A stretch of 64,000 nt of DNA, taken from positions 366,001 through 430,000 of the forward strand of contig NZ_LMEB01000005.1 in the NCBI RefSeq assembly GCF_001425945.1. Direction: 5' to 3'. Made by a program: the position numbers and the translations under genes. Positions 31,179 to 39,247 of the stretch are shown piece by piece (position 1 is the stretch's first letter; every line of letters starts with the position of its first letter). Origin of the DNA: Brevundimonas sp. Root1279 (lineage in GTDB: Bacteria; Pseudomonadota; Alphaproteobacteria; Caulobacterales; Caulobacteraceae). The notes under the pieces are model-generated. The model was not told the DNA's origin. It worked only from the letters and a program-made list of their open reading frames with translations, and searched no databases.

Positions 31179-31694
31179 TCAGCCTTTCAGCAACGCTTCA
31201 AGGTGAGACAACCACCGGCGCCCGAGTCGCAGGGCCTCCCCCGGTGAACCGGTCTGGACCGGCAGGGTTGCATCCCACAGGGCCAGCTCGAACTCAGAGT
31301 GGCGAGCGTCGGCGAACATCAGGCGCAGGACGACCTGCTCGGCGTCGGGCGCATTGATGTCGAGAGACTTGCGCGCCTCGCCACGCCGCACCCGGGCGAC
31401 CACGTGGCCGTCGACGATGATCTCGCCGCCGTCGATCTCCTCGTAGTCATAGACCAGGCCTGCGCCGCCGCGGTTCCACAGCACCGCGACCTGGGCCCCG
31501 TCGAAGTCCAGTCCCGCGGCCCGGCCCTCGGCCGGCGACAGCGCCTCGGCCTCAGGCGCGACGCCGAGCGACTTGGTCAGCACCCGCCGCATGCGCCGCG
31601 CGGGCTCCATCCACCAGGCCAGGATCAGCGCGGCCGTTGTCAGCGCCGCCACCGCCAGCGCCACGAGCAGGATGACCCGGAGCGCATCGGCCAA
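31179..31694 (-). CDS. Small membrane-anchored hypothetical protein
   Basis: This 171-residue protein has one N-terminal membrane helix (about residues 5-28, rich in Leu/Val/Ala) and a soluble domain predicted to be largely beta strands (VAVLWNRGGAGLVYDYEEIDG). I chose the TTG at 31694 because the gene lies four bases after the xth stop, GGAGGA is upstream, and no ATG is available; the reading frame extending further upstream is antisense-like overlap with xth and not coding. It probably forms an operon with xth. Family not recognised. Confidence 0.55.
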   Translation of the reverse strand: MADALRVILLVALAVAALTTAALILAWWMEPARRMRRVLTKSLGVAPEAEALSPAEGRAAGLDFDGAQVAVLWNRGGAGLVYDYEEIDGGEIIVDGHVVARVRRGEARKSLDINAPDAEQVVLRLMFADARHSEFELALWDATLPVQTGSPGEALRLGRRWLSHLEALLKG

Positions 31695-31698
31695 GGCC

Positions 31699-32496
31699 TC
31701 AGTCCTCCAGCTCGACGACCACCGGCACGTGGTCGGACGGCTTGTCCATGTCGCGGGCGTCGCGATGGGTCTCGACGCCGCGGAAGCGGTCGGCGGCCTG
31801 CGGCGACAGCAGGTGGAAGTCGATGCGGATGCCGTGGTCCCGCTGCCAGGCGCCGGCCTGGTAGTCCCAGAAGGTGTAGGTCCCCGGCGGCTGGTGGCCG
31901 AGCGGCCCGGCCTCGTACAGGCCGAGGTTCTGCAAGGCCCGGAAGGCGGCGCGGCTCTCGGGCTGAAACAGGGCGTCATTGACCCAGGCCGACGGGTTCC
32001 GGGCGTCTTCCGGCGTCGGTATGACGTTGTAGTCCCCGCACAGGGTGAAGGCTTCTTCCTGCGCCAGCAGCGTCCTGGCGTGGGCCTCGAGCCGGCTCAT
32101 CCAGCCGAGCTTGTAGGCGAATTTCGGACTGTCGACCGGGTTGCCGTTGGGCAGGTAGAGGCAGCCCACCCGCACCGGCCGGGGGCACTCGATCAGGGCC
32201 TCGATGTAGCGGGAGTGGACGCCCTCGACCTCGACCCCGGACTCGTCCTCGCCGGGCAGGCCGCGCCGGACGTCGGACATCGGGAATTTCGAGAGCAGGG
32301 CGACGCCGTTGTAGGTCTTCTGCCCATGGACCTCGACATTGTAGCCGAGGCTTTCGAAGGCCTCGCGGGGGAATTTCTCGTCCAGGCATTTGATCTCCTG
32401 GAAGCCGACGACATCGGGGTTCGCCGCTTCCAGCCAGGCCAGCACGGTCGGCAGGCGGGCGTTGACGGAGTTCACGTTCCAGGTGGCGATGCGCAT
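31699..32496 (-). CDS. xth: Exodeoxyribonuclease III / AP endonuclease
   Basis: This 265-residue protein is an exonuclease III (endonuclease/exonuclease/phosphatase superfamily) that incises abasic sites in base-excision repair. Landmarks are MRIATWNVNSVNAR at the start, QEIKCLDEKFP with the metal-binding Glu, the catalytic LPNGNP and CGDYNVIPT segments, and DHVPVVVEL with the catalytic Asp-His near the C terminus. Length is typical. Confidence 0.95.
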   Translation of the reverse strand: MRIATWNVNSVNARLPTVLAWLEAANPDVVGFQEIKCLDEKFPREAFESLGYNVEVHGQKTYNGVALLSKFPMSDVRRGLPGEDESGVEVEGVHSRYIEALIECPRPVRVGCLYLPNGNPVDSPKFAYKLGWMSRLEAHARTLLAQEEAFTLCGDYNVIPTPEDARNPSAWVNDALFQPESRAAFRALQNLGLYEAGPLGHQPPGTYTFWDYQAGAWQRDHGIRIDFHLLSPQAADRFRGVETHRDARDMDKPSDHVPVVVELED

Positions 32497-32548
32497 GGCC
32501 CCTGCTTACGGCGCGTCGCCCCGGTCTGTGAAGGGCAGGGGCTGAAAC

Positions 32549-32579
32549 GAAAAACGCCCCGGGGCGGACCCCGGGGCGT
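32549..32579 (-). terminator. Rho-independent terminator behind the triple-repeat gene
   Basis: An 11-bp perfect stem (ACGCCCCGGGG at 32554-32564 with its complement at 32569-32579) around CGGA is followed on the minus strand by TTTTTCG. It ends transcription from the gene at 32604 before xth. Confidence 0.85.
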
Positions 32580-32603
32580 CGATCGTCCGAAATGTCGGCC
32601 CGC

Positions 32604-33554
32604 CTATTGCTCGCTGGTCGCGGCGGCCGGGGCGAAGGTGCTCAGGGTGCAGCCGCCTCCGATATGCGCGGCGGCGGCGCAGGGGTGGACAAGCGAGGCG
32701 GTGAAGGTGTCGCGGTTGACGCGGACGAAGTAGCCGGAGTCAGGGGCGCACTTGACCTCATAGACCACGCGACCCTCGGCATCAGCGCCCACCTTGCGGG
32801 CCTGCTGAACCGAGCACGCCGCGGCTTCGGTGCCGGCCAGCACCGTCTTCCACGCCGTCAGATTTTCGTCCGGCGTGGTGTAGCGGCAGGCGGCGCCTTC
32901 CATGGCGCGGGCCCAGCACGGAGCCTTCGACCAGCCGGTGCTCTTCTGTTCGATCTGGAAGCCGTCGGCGCCGGCGCAGCCGACCTCATAGACGATGTTG
33001 CCTTCCAGTCGGCCGATAACGGACCCTTGGTCGACGGTGCAGTCGATGCCCGCGTCACGCGCATAGGCGGCGGTGACGGCGACAGCGTTCTGGTTGGCCG
33101 GCAGCGCGCATTGCTGGCCGACTTCGGCGGCCGGGTCGCGGGCGCGGTTGGCCTCAGCCTGACTGGCGAGCTCGAGGCAGTTGAAGGTCTGCGGCGGGGT
33201 CGAGTTCACGACCATATAGCCCGGACCGGCGGCGCAGGCCGCCTCGTACATCGAGCTTTGATCGGCCGTAACGCCAAGCAGATTGGCTTCGGTGACCTGG
33301 CAGGCGAGGCCCGCTGCGGTCAGAGCGGCCTGAGCGGCCGCCTTGTTTGCTTCCGGCGTCGGACCGGCCGGTTCACGGCGTTGCTGCCGCTGCCCACGAC
33401 TCAGGCGTCCCGAGGAAGGGGATTCGCTCGGGATCGTGGCCCCAGTCGCGTCGGTCCGGGTCGGCTGCGTCGACTGGGCGAATACCGGCTGCGCCGCCAG
33501 CAGGGACAGCGCCATCGCGCCGCCGAGCAGCGCGACCAACTTTTTCTTGAACAC
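32604..33554 (-). CDS. Secreted protein with three cysteine-containing repeats
   Basis: This 316-residue protein has a signal peptide (LLAAQPVFAQ) and then a basic Gln/Arg-rich linker. Three tandem units of about 85-90 residues follow. Each has an AAG-like helix ending in Cys, then a YE-x2-C segment, then G(Y/F) and a later pair of cysteines; examples are MYEAACAAGPGY, VYEVGCAGADGF and VYEVKCAPDSGY. The start is a GTG at 33554 with CCGGAG upstream. The cysteine pattern implies disulfide-bonded repeats outside the cytoplasm. I do not recognise a named family, and no neighbour suggests a function. A strong terminator follows. Confidence 0.7.
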   Translation of the reverse strand: MFKKKLVALLGGAMALSLLAAQPVFAQSTQPTRTDATGATIPSESPSSGRLSRGQRQQRREPAGPTPEANKAAAQAALTAAGLACQVTEANLLGVTADQSSMYEAACAAGPGYMVVNSTPPQTFNCLELASQAEANRARDPAAEVGQQCALPANQNAVAVTAAYARDAGIDCTVDQGSVIGRLEGNIVYEVGCAGADGFQIEQKSTGWSKAPCWARAMEGAACRYTTPDENLTAWKTVLAGTEAAACSVQQARKVGADAEGRVVYEVKCAPDSGYFVRVNRDTFTASLVHPCAAAAHIGGGCTLSTFAPAAATSEQ

Positions 33555-33685
33555 AGTGAAACTCCGGAGGGATGCCGTTCGGCGAAATCCATGGATGGCG
33601 GTTGTGGCCGGGTCAAGGCGTCGGAGCGCTGGACGCGCCCGAGGGCTTGGGCCTATGGTCCCCATAGTTTTGATTGGAGACTGAC

Positions 33686-34780
33686 TTGGCGGACGGCTCG
33701 GTTCTGGCGGAGGAAGGCCCCGGCGCGCGCTCGGAGCGTGGCCTTGAGTATCCCTTCGCCCGCGTTCCGGGGACCGGCGAAGCCGTTGAGGTCGCGCCGG
33801 GGGTGCTGTGGATGCGCGTGAGCCTTCCGCTCGCGCTGGACCACATCAATGTCTACGCGGTCGAGGACGGCGACGGCTGGGCCCTGGTCGACACCGGCCT
33901 CGGTCTGTCGGGGACCCGCGACGAGTGGGAGGCCTTGCTGGCAGGTCCGCTGGGCGGCCGCCCGGCGACGCGGGTGGTCTGCACCCATATGCATCCGGAC
34001 CACATCGGCTTGGCGGGCTGGCTGTGCGAGCGGTTCTCCGTGCCGCTGGTGATGACCCGGCTGGAGTATGTCACCGCCCGGATGCTGTTAGCCGACAGCG
34101 GCCAGCCGGCGCCCGAGAGCGGCGCCGACTTCTACCGCGCCGCCGGCTGGGACGAGCCCCAGATCGCCCGGTACCGCCGCGACTTCGGCCAGTTCGGACG
34201 GGCCGTCGACGCCCTGCCGGCGGGCTATGTCCGGATGCGCGAGGGCGACCGGCTGTCGATCGGCGGCCAAGACTGGCGGATCGTCGTCGGCGAGGGCCAC
34301 AGCCCGGAACACGCCTGCCTCTGGCGCGAGGCCGACGATGTGATCCTGGGCGGCGACCAGATCCTTCCGAAGATCTCCTCGAACGTCTCCGTCTGGCCGA
34401 CTGAACCGGCGGCGGACCCGCTTGGCGACTGGCTCGTCTCGCTGGAGCGGATGAAGTCCATCCTGCCGGCGAACGCCCTTGTCCTGCCGTCGCACGGGGA
34501 GCCGTTCCGCGGCGTCCATACCCGCCTGGACGCCCTGATCCGCGGTCACGTCTCCTCACTCAAGCGCCTGGAACGTGCGCTGAAGACCCCAAAGCGAGCC
34601 GTCGACGTGTTCGGCAGCCTGTTCGCACGACCGGTCGGCGACGGTGTTCGCGGCATGGCCACGGGCGAGAGCCTGGCCCACCTGAACTACCTGCTCCGAC
34701 AAGGCCGGGCGTCGTGCGACCGCGACGTGGACGGCGTCGACTGGTGGACGGCCACAGACACTTCACGAGAGACGGCATGA
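33686..34780 (+). CDS. MBL-fold metallo-hydrolase
   Basis: This 364-residue protein is a metallo-beta-lactamase-fold hydrolase. The zinc motif THMHPDH is at about residues 100-106, with the later metal ligands in EGHSPEHACL and GGDQILP and a final histidine in PSHGEPF. A helical C-terminal extension of about 90 residues is like that of glyoxalase-II-related hydrolases. A TTG start at 33686 is preferred because GGAG lies at a proper distance; another TTG at 33674 is possible. It overlaps the next gene by ATGA, which suggests cotranscription with the enoyl-CoA hydratase-like protein. Confidence 0.85.
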   Translation: MADGSVLAEEGPGARSERGLEYPFARVPGTGEAVEVAPGVLWMRVSLPLALDHINVYAVEDGDGWALVDTGLGLSGTRDEWEALLAGPLGGRPATRVVCTHMHPDHIGLAGWLCERFSVPLVMTRLEYVTARMLLADSGQPAPESGADFYRAAGWDEPQIARYRRDFGQFGRAVDALPAGYVRMREGDRLSIGGQDWRIVVGEGHSPEHACLWREADDVILGGDQILPKISSNVSVWPTEPAADPLGDWLVSLERMKSILPANALVLPSHGEPFRGVHTRLDALIRGHVSSLKRLERALKTPKRAVDVFGSLFARPVGDGVRGMATGESLAHLNYLLRQGRASCDRDVDGVDWWTATDTSRETA

Positions 34781-35550
34781 CCGAGCACATAAAGACCGAA
34801 CTGGCGGGCGGCGTCCTGACCGTCACCCTGGCCCGGCCGGAGAAGAAGAACGCCATCACCCAGGCGATGTACGCGGCGCTGTCAGATGCGACCGAACGCG
34901 CCCGGACCGACGACACGGTGCGCGTGCTGGTTTTCCAGGGCGAGGGCGACAGCTTCTCGGCCGGCAATGACATCGCCGACTTCATCGCCATCGGCTCGCA
35001 GACGAATGAGCCGCTGGACATGTCGGTGTTCCGCTTCCTCAAGGCGTTGGCCGAACTGGACAAGCCGGCGGTGGCCGCGGTGCGCGGCCGCGCGGTCGGC
35101 ATCGGCCTGACCCTTCTGCTTCACTGCGACATGGTGGTGGTCGCCGAGGACGCCCTGCTGTCGGCGCCGTTCATCAATCTGGCCCTGGCCCCGGAGGCGG
35201 CATCCTCCTTCCTGCTGCCGCAAGCGCTCGGGCACCAGCGCGCGTTCGAGATCTTCGCGCTCGGCGAACCCATCGACGGCCGCACCGCCCAGGCCTGGGG
35301 CCTCGCGAACCGCGCGGTTGCGGCCGATCAGGTGGAGGCGCTCGCCGCCGAGCTGGCCGCCAAATTGGCCGCTCGTGCGCCGAACTCCATCCGCAAGACC
35401 AAGGGCCTGATGCGCGACGCCGAGCGGCTCTGGGCCCTCATGCAACGCGAGGGCGAGGCCTTCGGCAGCCAGATGAAGAGTCCTGAGGCCATGGAGGCCT
35501 TCATGGCCTTTACGCAAAGGCGCGCGCCCGATTTCTCGAAAGCCGGTTGA
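34777..35550 (+). CDS. Enoyl-CoA hydratase/isomerase family protein
   Basis: This 257-residue crotonase-fold protein has the oxyanion-hole segments FSAGNDIADF and AVGIGLTLLLHCD, as used in acyl-CoA hydration, isomerisation or related reactions. Both catalytic glutamates of classic hydratases are not clearly placed (APEAASSFLLP offers one), so an isomerase role is equally possible. It is translationally coupled to the MBL hydrolase by a four-base ATGA overlap, so the two probably act on the same CoA or thioester substrate; this is inference. Confidence 0.88.
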   Translation: MTEHIKTELAGGVLTVTLARPEKKNAITQAMYAALSDATERARTDDTVRVLVFQGEGDSFSAGNDIADFIAIGSQTNEPLDMSVFRFLKALAELDKPAVAAVRGRAVGIGLTLLLHCDMVVVAEDALLSAPFINLALAPEAASSFLLPQALGHQRAFEIFALGEPIDGRTAQAWGLANRAVAADQVEALAAELAAKLAARAPNSIRKTKGLMRDAERLWALMQREGEAFGSQMKSPEAMEAFMAFTQRRAPDFSKAG

Positions 35551-35584
35551 TTCGTTCAGACGTGGGGCTTAGGTCCCCGCGCCC

Positions 35585-36067
35585 ATGACTCATTCCGCCG
35601 CCCTGTCCGAAGCCCCCGCTTGGCGCATTGAGCGCGAGACGCCTTCCGACCGCGAGGCCGTCGAGGCCCTCGTGCTGTCGGCGTTCGGCCCGGGCCGCTT
35701 CGCCAAGACGGCGGAGCGACTGCGCGAGACCGCCGGCGTCGCCGCGGGCTTCGTCATTCGCCGGGGCGACGCCGTGATCGGCTCTGTCCGGCTGTGGGAT
35801 ATCTGTGTGGGCGATCAGTCCGCCGTCTTTCTGGGCCCGATCGCCGTGGAGGCCTCGCTGCGCAGCGGCGGAATGGGCGCCGCCCTGGTCCAGGCCTGCC
35901 TTGAGCAGGCGGGCGAGGCCGGAATCCTGCTGGTCGGCGAGCCGCCATACTTTTCGCGGTTCGGTTTCATGCCAGCGCCCTTGGCGCGTTTGCCGGGGCC
36001 GGTGGACCAACGCAGGGTCATGTGGCGTGGGCCCGGCGAACCCTCCGGGCCGGTAACCGCTGCATAG
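35585..36067 (+). CDS. GNAT-family N-acetyltransferase
   Basis: This 160-residue protein is a GNAT acetyltransferase of the YhbS-like subgroup. It has a conserved beta4 core (FLGPIAVEASLRSGGMGAALV) in which the SGGMGAAL loop binds the pyrophosphate of acetyl-CoA, and the C-terminal YFSRFGFMPA motif typical of this subgroup. The acceptor is unknown. It stands 34 bp after the enoyl-CoA hydratase gene and may be part of the same transcript. Confidence 0.85.
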   Translation: MTHSAALSEAPAWRIERETPSDREAVEALVLSAFGPGRFAKTAERLRETAGVAAGFVIRRGDAVIGSVRLWDICVGDQSAVFLGPIAVEASLRSGGMGAALVQACLEQAGEAGILLVGEPPYFSRFGFMPAPLARLPGPVDQRRVMWRGPGEPSGPVTAA

Positions 36068-36107
36068 AATCGGTTGCGGCCCGGCGTCCGACGCCTAGGT
36101 TTGAGGC

Positions 36108-36671
36108 ATGACCCGCGCAGGCGCACCCTCTGGAACCCTGGCCGCCGTCGCCGAGGCGGCGAAGCAGACCGAGCGCGGCCTGCCGCCGGTGCATCTCTGG
36201 AATCCGCCGAGCTGCGGCGCGATCGATATCCGCATCCGTCCCGACGGTGTCTGGCTGCATGAGGGTTCGCCAATCCGTCGACCGGAGCTGGTCCGCCTGT
36301 TCTCAACGGTCCTCAGAAAGGATCCCGACGGCTACTATCTTGTCACGCCGGTGGAGAAGCTGCTGATCCAGGTCGACGACCTGCCGTTCCGTGCGGTCGC
36401 GGTGGAGACGGTCGGCAATGGCCTCAGGTTTACGACGGACACGGGCGACACTGTCGAGGCGGGGTCTGACAATCCCTTGGTCGTGGAAACAGACAGCGAA
36501 AGCGAAGAACCTTCGCCGCGGGTGCGCGTGCGTGGTGACCTGTGGGCCCGCATCGCCCGACCCGTCTTTTACGAATTGGTGGACATGGCCTCCCTCGAAG
36601 ATGGACGGCTCGTCGTTCGGTCCGGTGGCGAAACCTTCGAGCTCGGTCGGGCCGGGGCCGGCTCCTCATGA
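36108..36671 (+). CDS. DUF1285 family protein
   Basis: This 187-residue protein matches DUF1285: PPVHLWNPPSCGAIDIRI near the N terminus, the GSPIRRPELVRLFSTVLRKD block and the YYLVTPVEK block are characteristic. Function is unknown. In alphaproteobacteria it almost always precedes a NUDIX hydrolase and the CCA-adding enzyme, as here, and its stop overlaps the NUDIX start by ATGA, so the three form one translation-coupled operon. Confidence 0.9.
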   Translation: MTRAGAPSGTLAAVAEAAKQTERGLPPVHLWNPPSCGAIDIRIRPDGVWLHEGSPIRRPELVRLFSTVLRKDPDGYYLVTPVEKLLIQVDDLPFRAVAVETVGNGLRFTTDTGDTVEAGSDNPLVVETDSESEEPSPRVRVRGDLWARIARPVFYELVDMASLEDGRLVVRSGGETFELGRAGAGSS

Positions 36672-37330
36672 ACCTCATTACCTTGCGTCATACGCTCAAA
36701 GAACGCCTGACCCCGAGCGACCAGTGGACGCCCGACCTGATGGCGCCGGGCTCCGACTTTGATCTGAACCCGGACGTCCGGCGTTCGTCCCAGCCCTTGC
36801 GGCCGGCCGCAGTACTCATTCCCATCATCGCCCGACCGGAGGGCGCGACGGTCCTGATGACCCGGCGCTCCGACAGCCTGGCCAGCCACACCGGTCAGAT
36901 CGCCTTCCCCGGCGGCCGCCTCGATCCGGGAGAGACGGCCGTCCAGGCCGCCCTTCGGGAGGCGTTCGAAGAGGTGGCGCTGGACCCGTCCAAGGTTGAA
37001 CCGCTCGGATTCAGCGACCCCTACGAGACCGTCACCGGGTTTCTCGTCACCCCGGTCGTCGCCTGGCTCGCGCAGCCGCCCGTGACCACGCCGGCGCCGG
37101 AGGAGGTAGCCGAAGTCTTCGAAGCGCCCTGGGATTTCCTCATGGATCCCGCCAACCATCAGCGCGATTTCTATGAGCGGGACGGCCAGCCGCCGCGGTG
37201 GTTCTGGGCCATGCCGTGGGCCGATCGCTACATATGGGGCGCTACCGCTGGAATCCTGCGCGCGCTGCGTGTCCGCCTCTACGGCGACGAGGGTCAATCG
37301 CGGCAGCCGGCGAGGGGGGATGCGGCGTGA
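36668..37330 (+). CDS. NUDIX hydrolase, CoA-pyrophosphatase (NudL) type
   Basis: This 220-residue protein contains the NUDIX box at about residues 83-105 (GGRLDPGETAVQAALREAFEEV), with the REAFEE metal-binding core. The following segment TGFLVTPVVAW and the upstream SHTGQIAFPGG correspond to the CoA-type NUDIX signature, so it probably hydrolyses CoA or related pyrophosphates. It overlaps DUF1285 and is followed, with a one-base TGATG overlap, by the CCA transferase. Confidence 0.88.
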   Translation: MNLITLRHTLKERLTPSDQWTPDLMAPGSDFDLNPDVRRSSQPLRPAAVLIPIIARPEGATVLMTRRSDSLASHTGQIAFPGGRLDPGETAVQAALREAFEEVALDPSKVEPLGFSDPYETVTGFLVTPVVAWLAQPPVTTPAPEEVAEVFEAPWDFLMDPANHQRDFYERDGQPPRWFWAMPWADRYIWGATAGILRALRVRLYGDEGQSRQPARGDAA

Positions 37331-38541
37331 TGATGCTGAGGGATCAGCCGTGGCTGCGGGCCTCCAACACCCGCGCCGTGATCGCGGTCCTCGAAGCCGC
37401 GGGCGGCTCGGGCTGCGCGCGCTTCGTCGGTGGCTGTGTGCGCAATGCGCTGATGGGGCGACCGATACAGGACGTCGATATCGCGACAGTCTTGCTGCCT
37501 GAAGAAACTGAGCGGGCCCTGAAGGCCGGCGGCTTGAAATCCGTTCCTACCGGTATCGCCCACGGTACAGTCACCGCCGTAGCTGAAGGCGTCCCCTTCG
37601 AAATTACGACGCTCCGTCGCGACGTGACGACCGATGGCCGCAACGCCACCGTCGCCTTCACGGACGATTGGTCTGAGGACGCGGCGCGGCGCGACTTCCG
37701 TCTGAACGCCCTCTACGCCGACGGCGATGGCCGGGTGTTCGACCCGACGGGCGCCGGGATCGCTGACGCCGAAGCAGGGCGCATCGTCTTCGTGGGCGAC
37801 CCCGCGACGCGCATTCGGGAGGACTACCTCCGAATCCTGCGCTTTTTCCGCTTCTTCGCCTGGTACGGACGGACCGAGATCGATCAAGACGGTCTGGCGG
37901 CGTGCGGGGATCTGGCACCGGGCATGACGCGCCTGTCTGCCGAGCGGGTGTCGAGCGAATTGCTGAAGCTTCTCGGGGCGCCGGATCCGACGCCGGCGCT
38001 TCGCGCCATGGCGGAAGCCGGCGTGTTGTCCCAGGTCTTGCCCGACGCGAAACTGACCGACGTCTTCGAGCACTTGGTCAGCCTTTCCGATGATCCCGCC
38101 CTCCGACTCCTGGCGCTGTTGCCGACCGAAGAGGCCGGCCTTCGCCGCGTGTCGGCGAGCCTCAGGCTTTCGAACGCCATGCGCGATCGCCTCTTGGCTG
38201 CGGCGCAGGCCACGGCCGCGGTGCGCCTGTCGATGAGCGAGAGAGACGCTCGTGTCATCCTGTACGGACTCGGCGAAAGGGCGGTGCAGGACGCGGTGCG
38301 GCTGGCGTGGGCGCAGTCGCCGAATGACGAAGGCCCTGCGCGTCGTTTGCTAGCGCTGGCCGGCCAATGGGTCAGGCCGAAGCTGCCGGTCGGGGGCAAG
38401 GACCTCGCTGAGCTGGGCGTCGCGCCCGGCCCCGAAGCCGGCCGATTGCTGAAGGCCTTCGAGGCGGAGTGGATCGCGCAGGATTTCCCGACTGCCGGGC
38501 ATGCCGAACGCCTTGCCGCGATCGCCGCCGCTGCGACCTAG
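37330..38541 (+). CDS. CCA tRNA nucleotidyltransferase
   Basis: This ~403-residue class II nucleotidyltransferase adds or repairs the CCA end of tRNAs. It shows the GGCVRNALMG loop, the catalytic acidic pair in QDVDIAT, and motif B RRDFRLNALY with the template-like Glu/Asp-x2-Arg element further on (REDYLRILRFFRFFAWYG). A GTG at 37327 directly before the ATG is an alternative start, and both overlap the NUDIX stop. It completes the DUF1285-NUDIX-cca operon. A poly(A) polymerase activity cannot be excluded from sequence. Confidence 0.93.
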   Translation: MMLRDQPWLRASNTRAVIAVLEAAGGSGCARFVGGCVRNALMGRPIQDVDIATVLLPEETERALKAGGLKSVPTGIAHGTVTAVAEGVPFEITTLRRDVTTDGRNATVAFTDDWSEDAARRDFRLNALYADGDGRVFDPTGAGIADAEAGRIVFVGDPATRIREDYLRILRFFRFFAWYGRTEIDQDGLAACGDLAPGMTRLSAERVSSELLKLLGAPDPTPALRAMAEAGVLSQVLPDAKLTDVFEHLVSLSDDPALRLLALLPTEEAGLRRVSASLRLSNAMRDRLLAAAQATAAVRLSMSERDARVILYGLGERAVQDAVRLAWAQSPNDEGPARRLLALAGQWVRPKLPVGGKDLAELGVAPGPEAGRLLKAFEAEWIAQDFPTAGHAERLAAIAAAAT

Positions 38542-38612
38542 GGTCGGTCGACTTGACCTGACAGGTGAACGCCCCTCCTGATCGAGCGTTACGGTCTCGC
38601 TTGGAGGGCGGC

Positions 38613-39092
38613 ATGGCCAAACGGACGATCGGCGACATCGAGAAAATCTGGGCCAACGTCGAGGGCGTCAAGAAGCTCTCCGACCGTGTCATCGGTATTG
38701 GACCCTTCGGCATCGGCATGGATGGCCTGCTGACCTGGGTGCCGATCGTCGGCACTGCCTACACGGTCGGGGCGGCAGGCTGGCTGCTGGTCCAGGCCGG
38801 GCGCGCCAAGGCTTCTCCCGGCGCCGTGGTCCGCATGCTGAGCTACCTCGGAATCGAAAGCCTCGTCACCGCCGTCGGGGAAGTGCCCTTTCTGGACTTC
38901 GTCCCCAGCGTCGCGGACGTCTTGTTCCCGGGGCACCTCCTGGCGGCACGTGCGCTGCAGCAAGATATTGAGTCCACTCACTGGGTTGAAGCGAGCGCGC
39001 GAGACGCCCGCACCTCAGGGGCGCATGAGCGGCACGTCGCGGAAATGCGGCGGAATCCCAAGCTGAAACGCGTGGTCTATCTACACGACTGA
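38613..39092 (+). CDS. DUF4112 family small membrane protein
   Basis: This 159-residue protein matches DUF4112: after a short basic N terminus, the LSDRVIGIGPFGIGMDGLLTWVPIVGT block is typical, followed by two weakly hydrophobic segments and the PFLDFVPSVADVLF motif. It is probably a peripheral or small inner-membrane protein of unknown function. GGAGGG precedes the ATG. A perfect 11-bp palindrome (ACCTG-A-CAGGT, 38556-38566) lies just upstream. Confidence 0.8.
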   Translation: MAKRTIGDIEKIWANVEGVKKLSDRVIGIGPFGIGMDGLLTWVPIVGTAYTVGAAGWLLVQAGRAKASPGAVVRMLSYLGIESLVTAVGEVPFLDFVPSVADVLFPGHLLAARALQQDIESTHWVEASARDARTSGAHERHVAEMRRNPKLKRVVYLHD

Positions 39093-39221
39093 CGGTGTTC
39101 CCACTGGTCGCGTCAAACGGGATCAAGGCGAGCATTCTCTCCGCATAACTGTCTGAAATGTAACTCCTGGCAGGCTCGGCGAGCGTCATAAACGCGCCGA
39201 GGTCTCGGGTGGCGTCAGGCT

Positions 39222-39242
39222 GTCTCCAGCGACAATGGAGAC
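39222..39242 (+). promoter_or_regulatory. Inverted repeat covering the ribosome site of the adhesin-like gene
   Basis: GTCTCCA (39222-39228) is the exact complement of TGGAGAC (39236-39242), with a seven-base spacer. The right arm contains the GGAG ribosome-binding sequence of the TTG-initiated gene at 39248, so in RNA the stem would hide it. Confidence 0.5.
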
Positions 39243-39247
39243 CTGAA

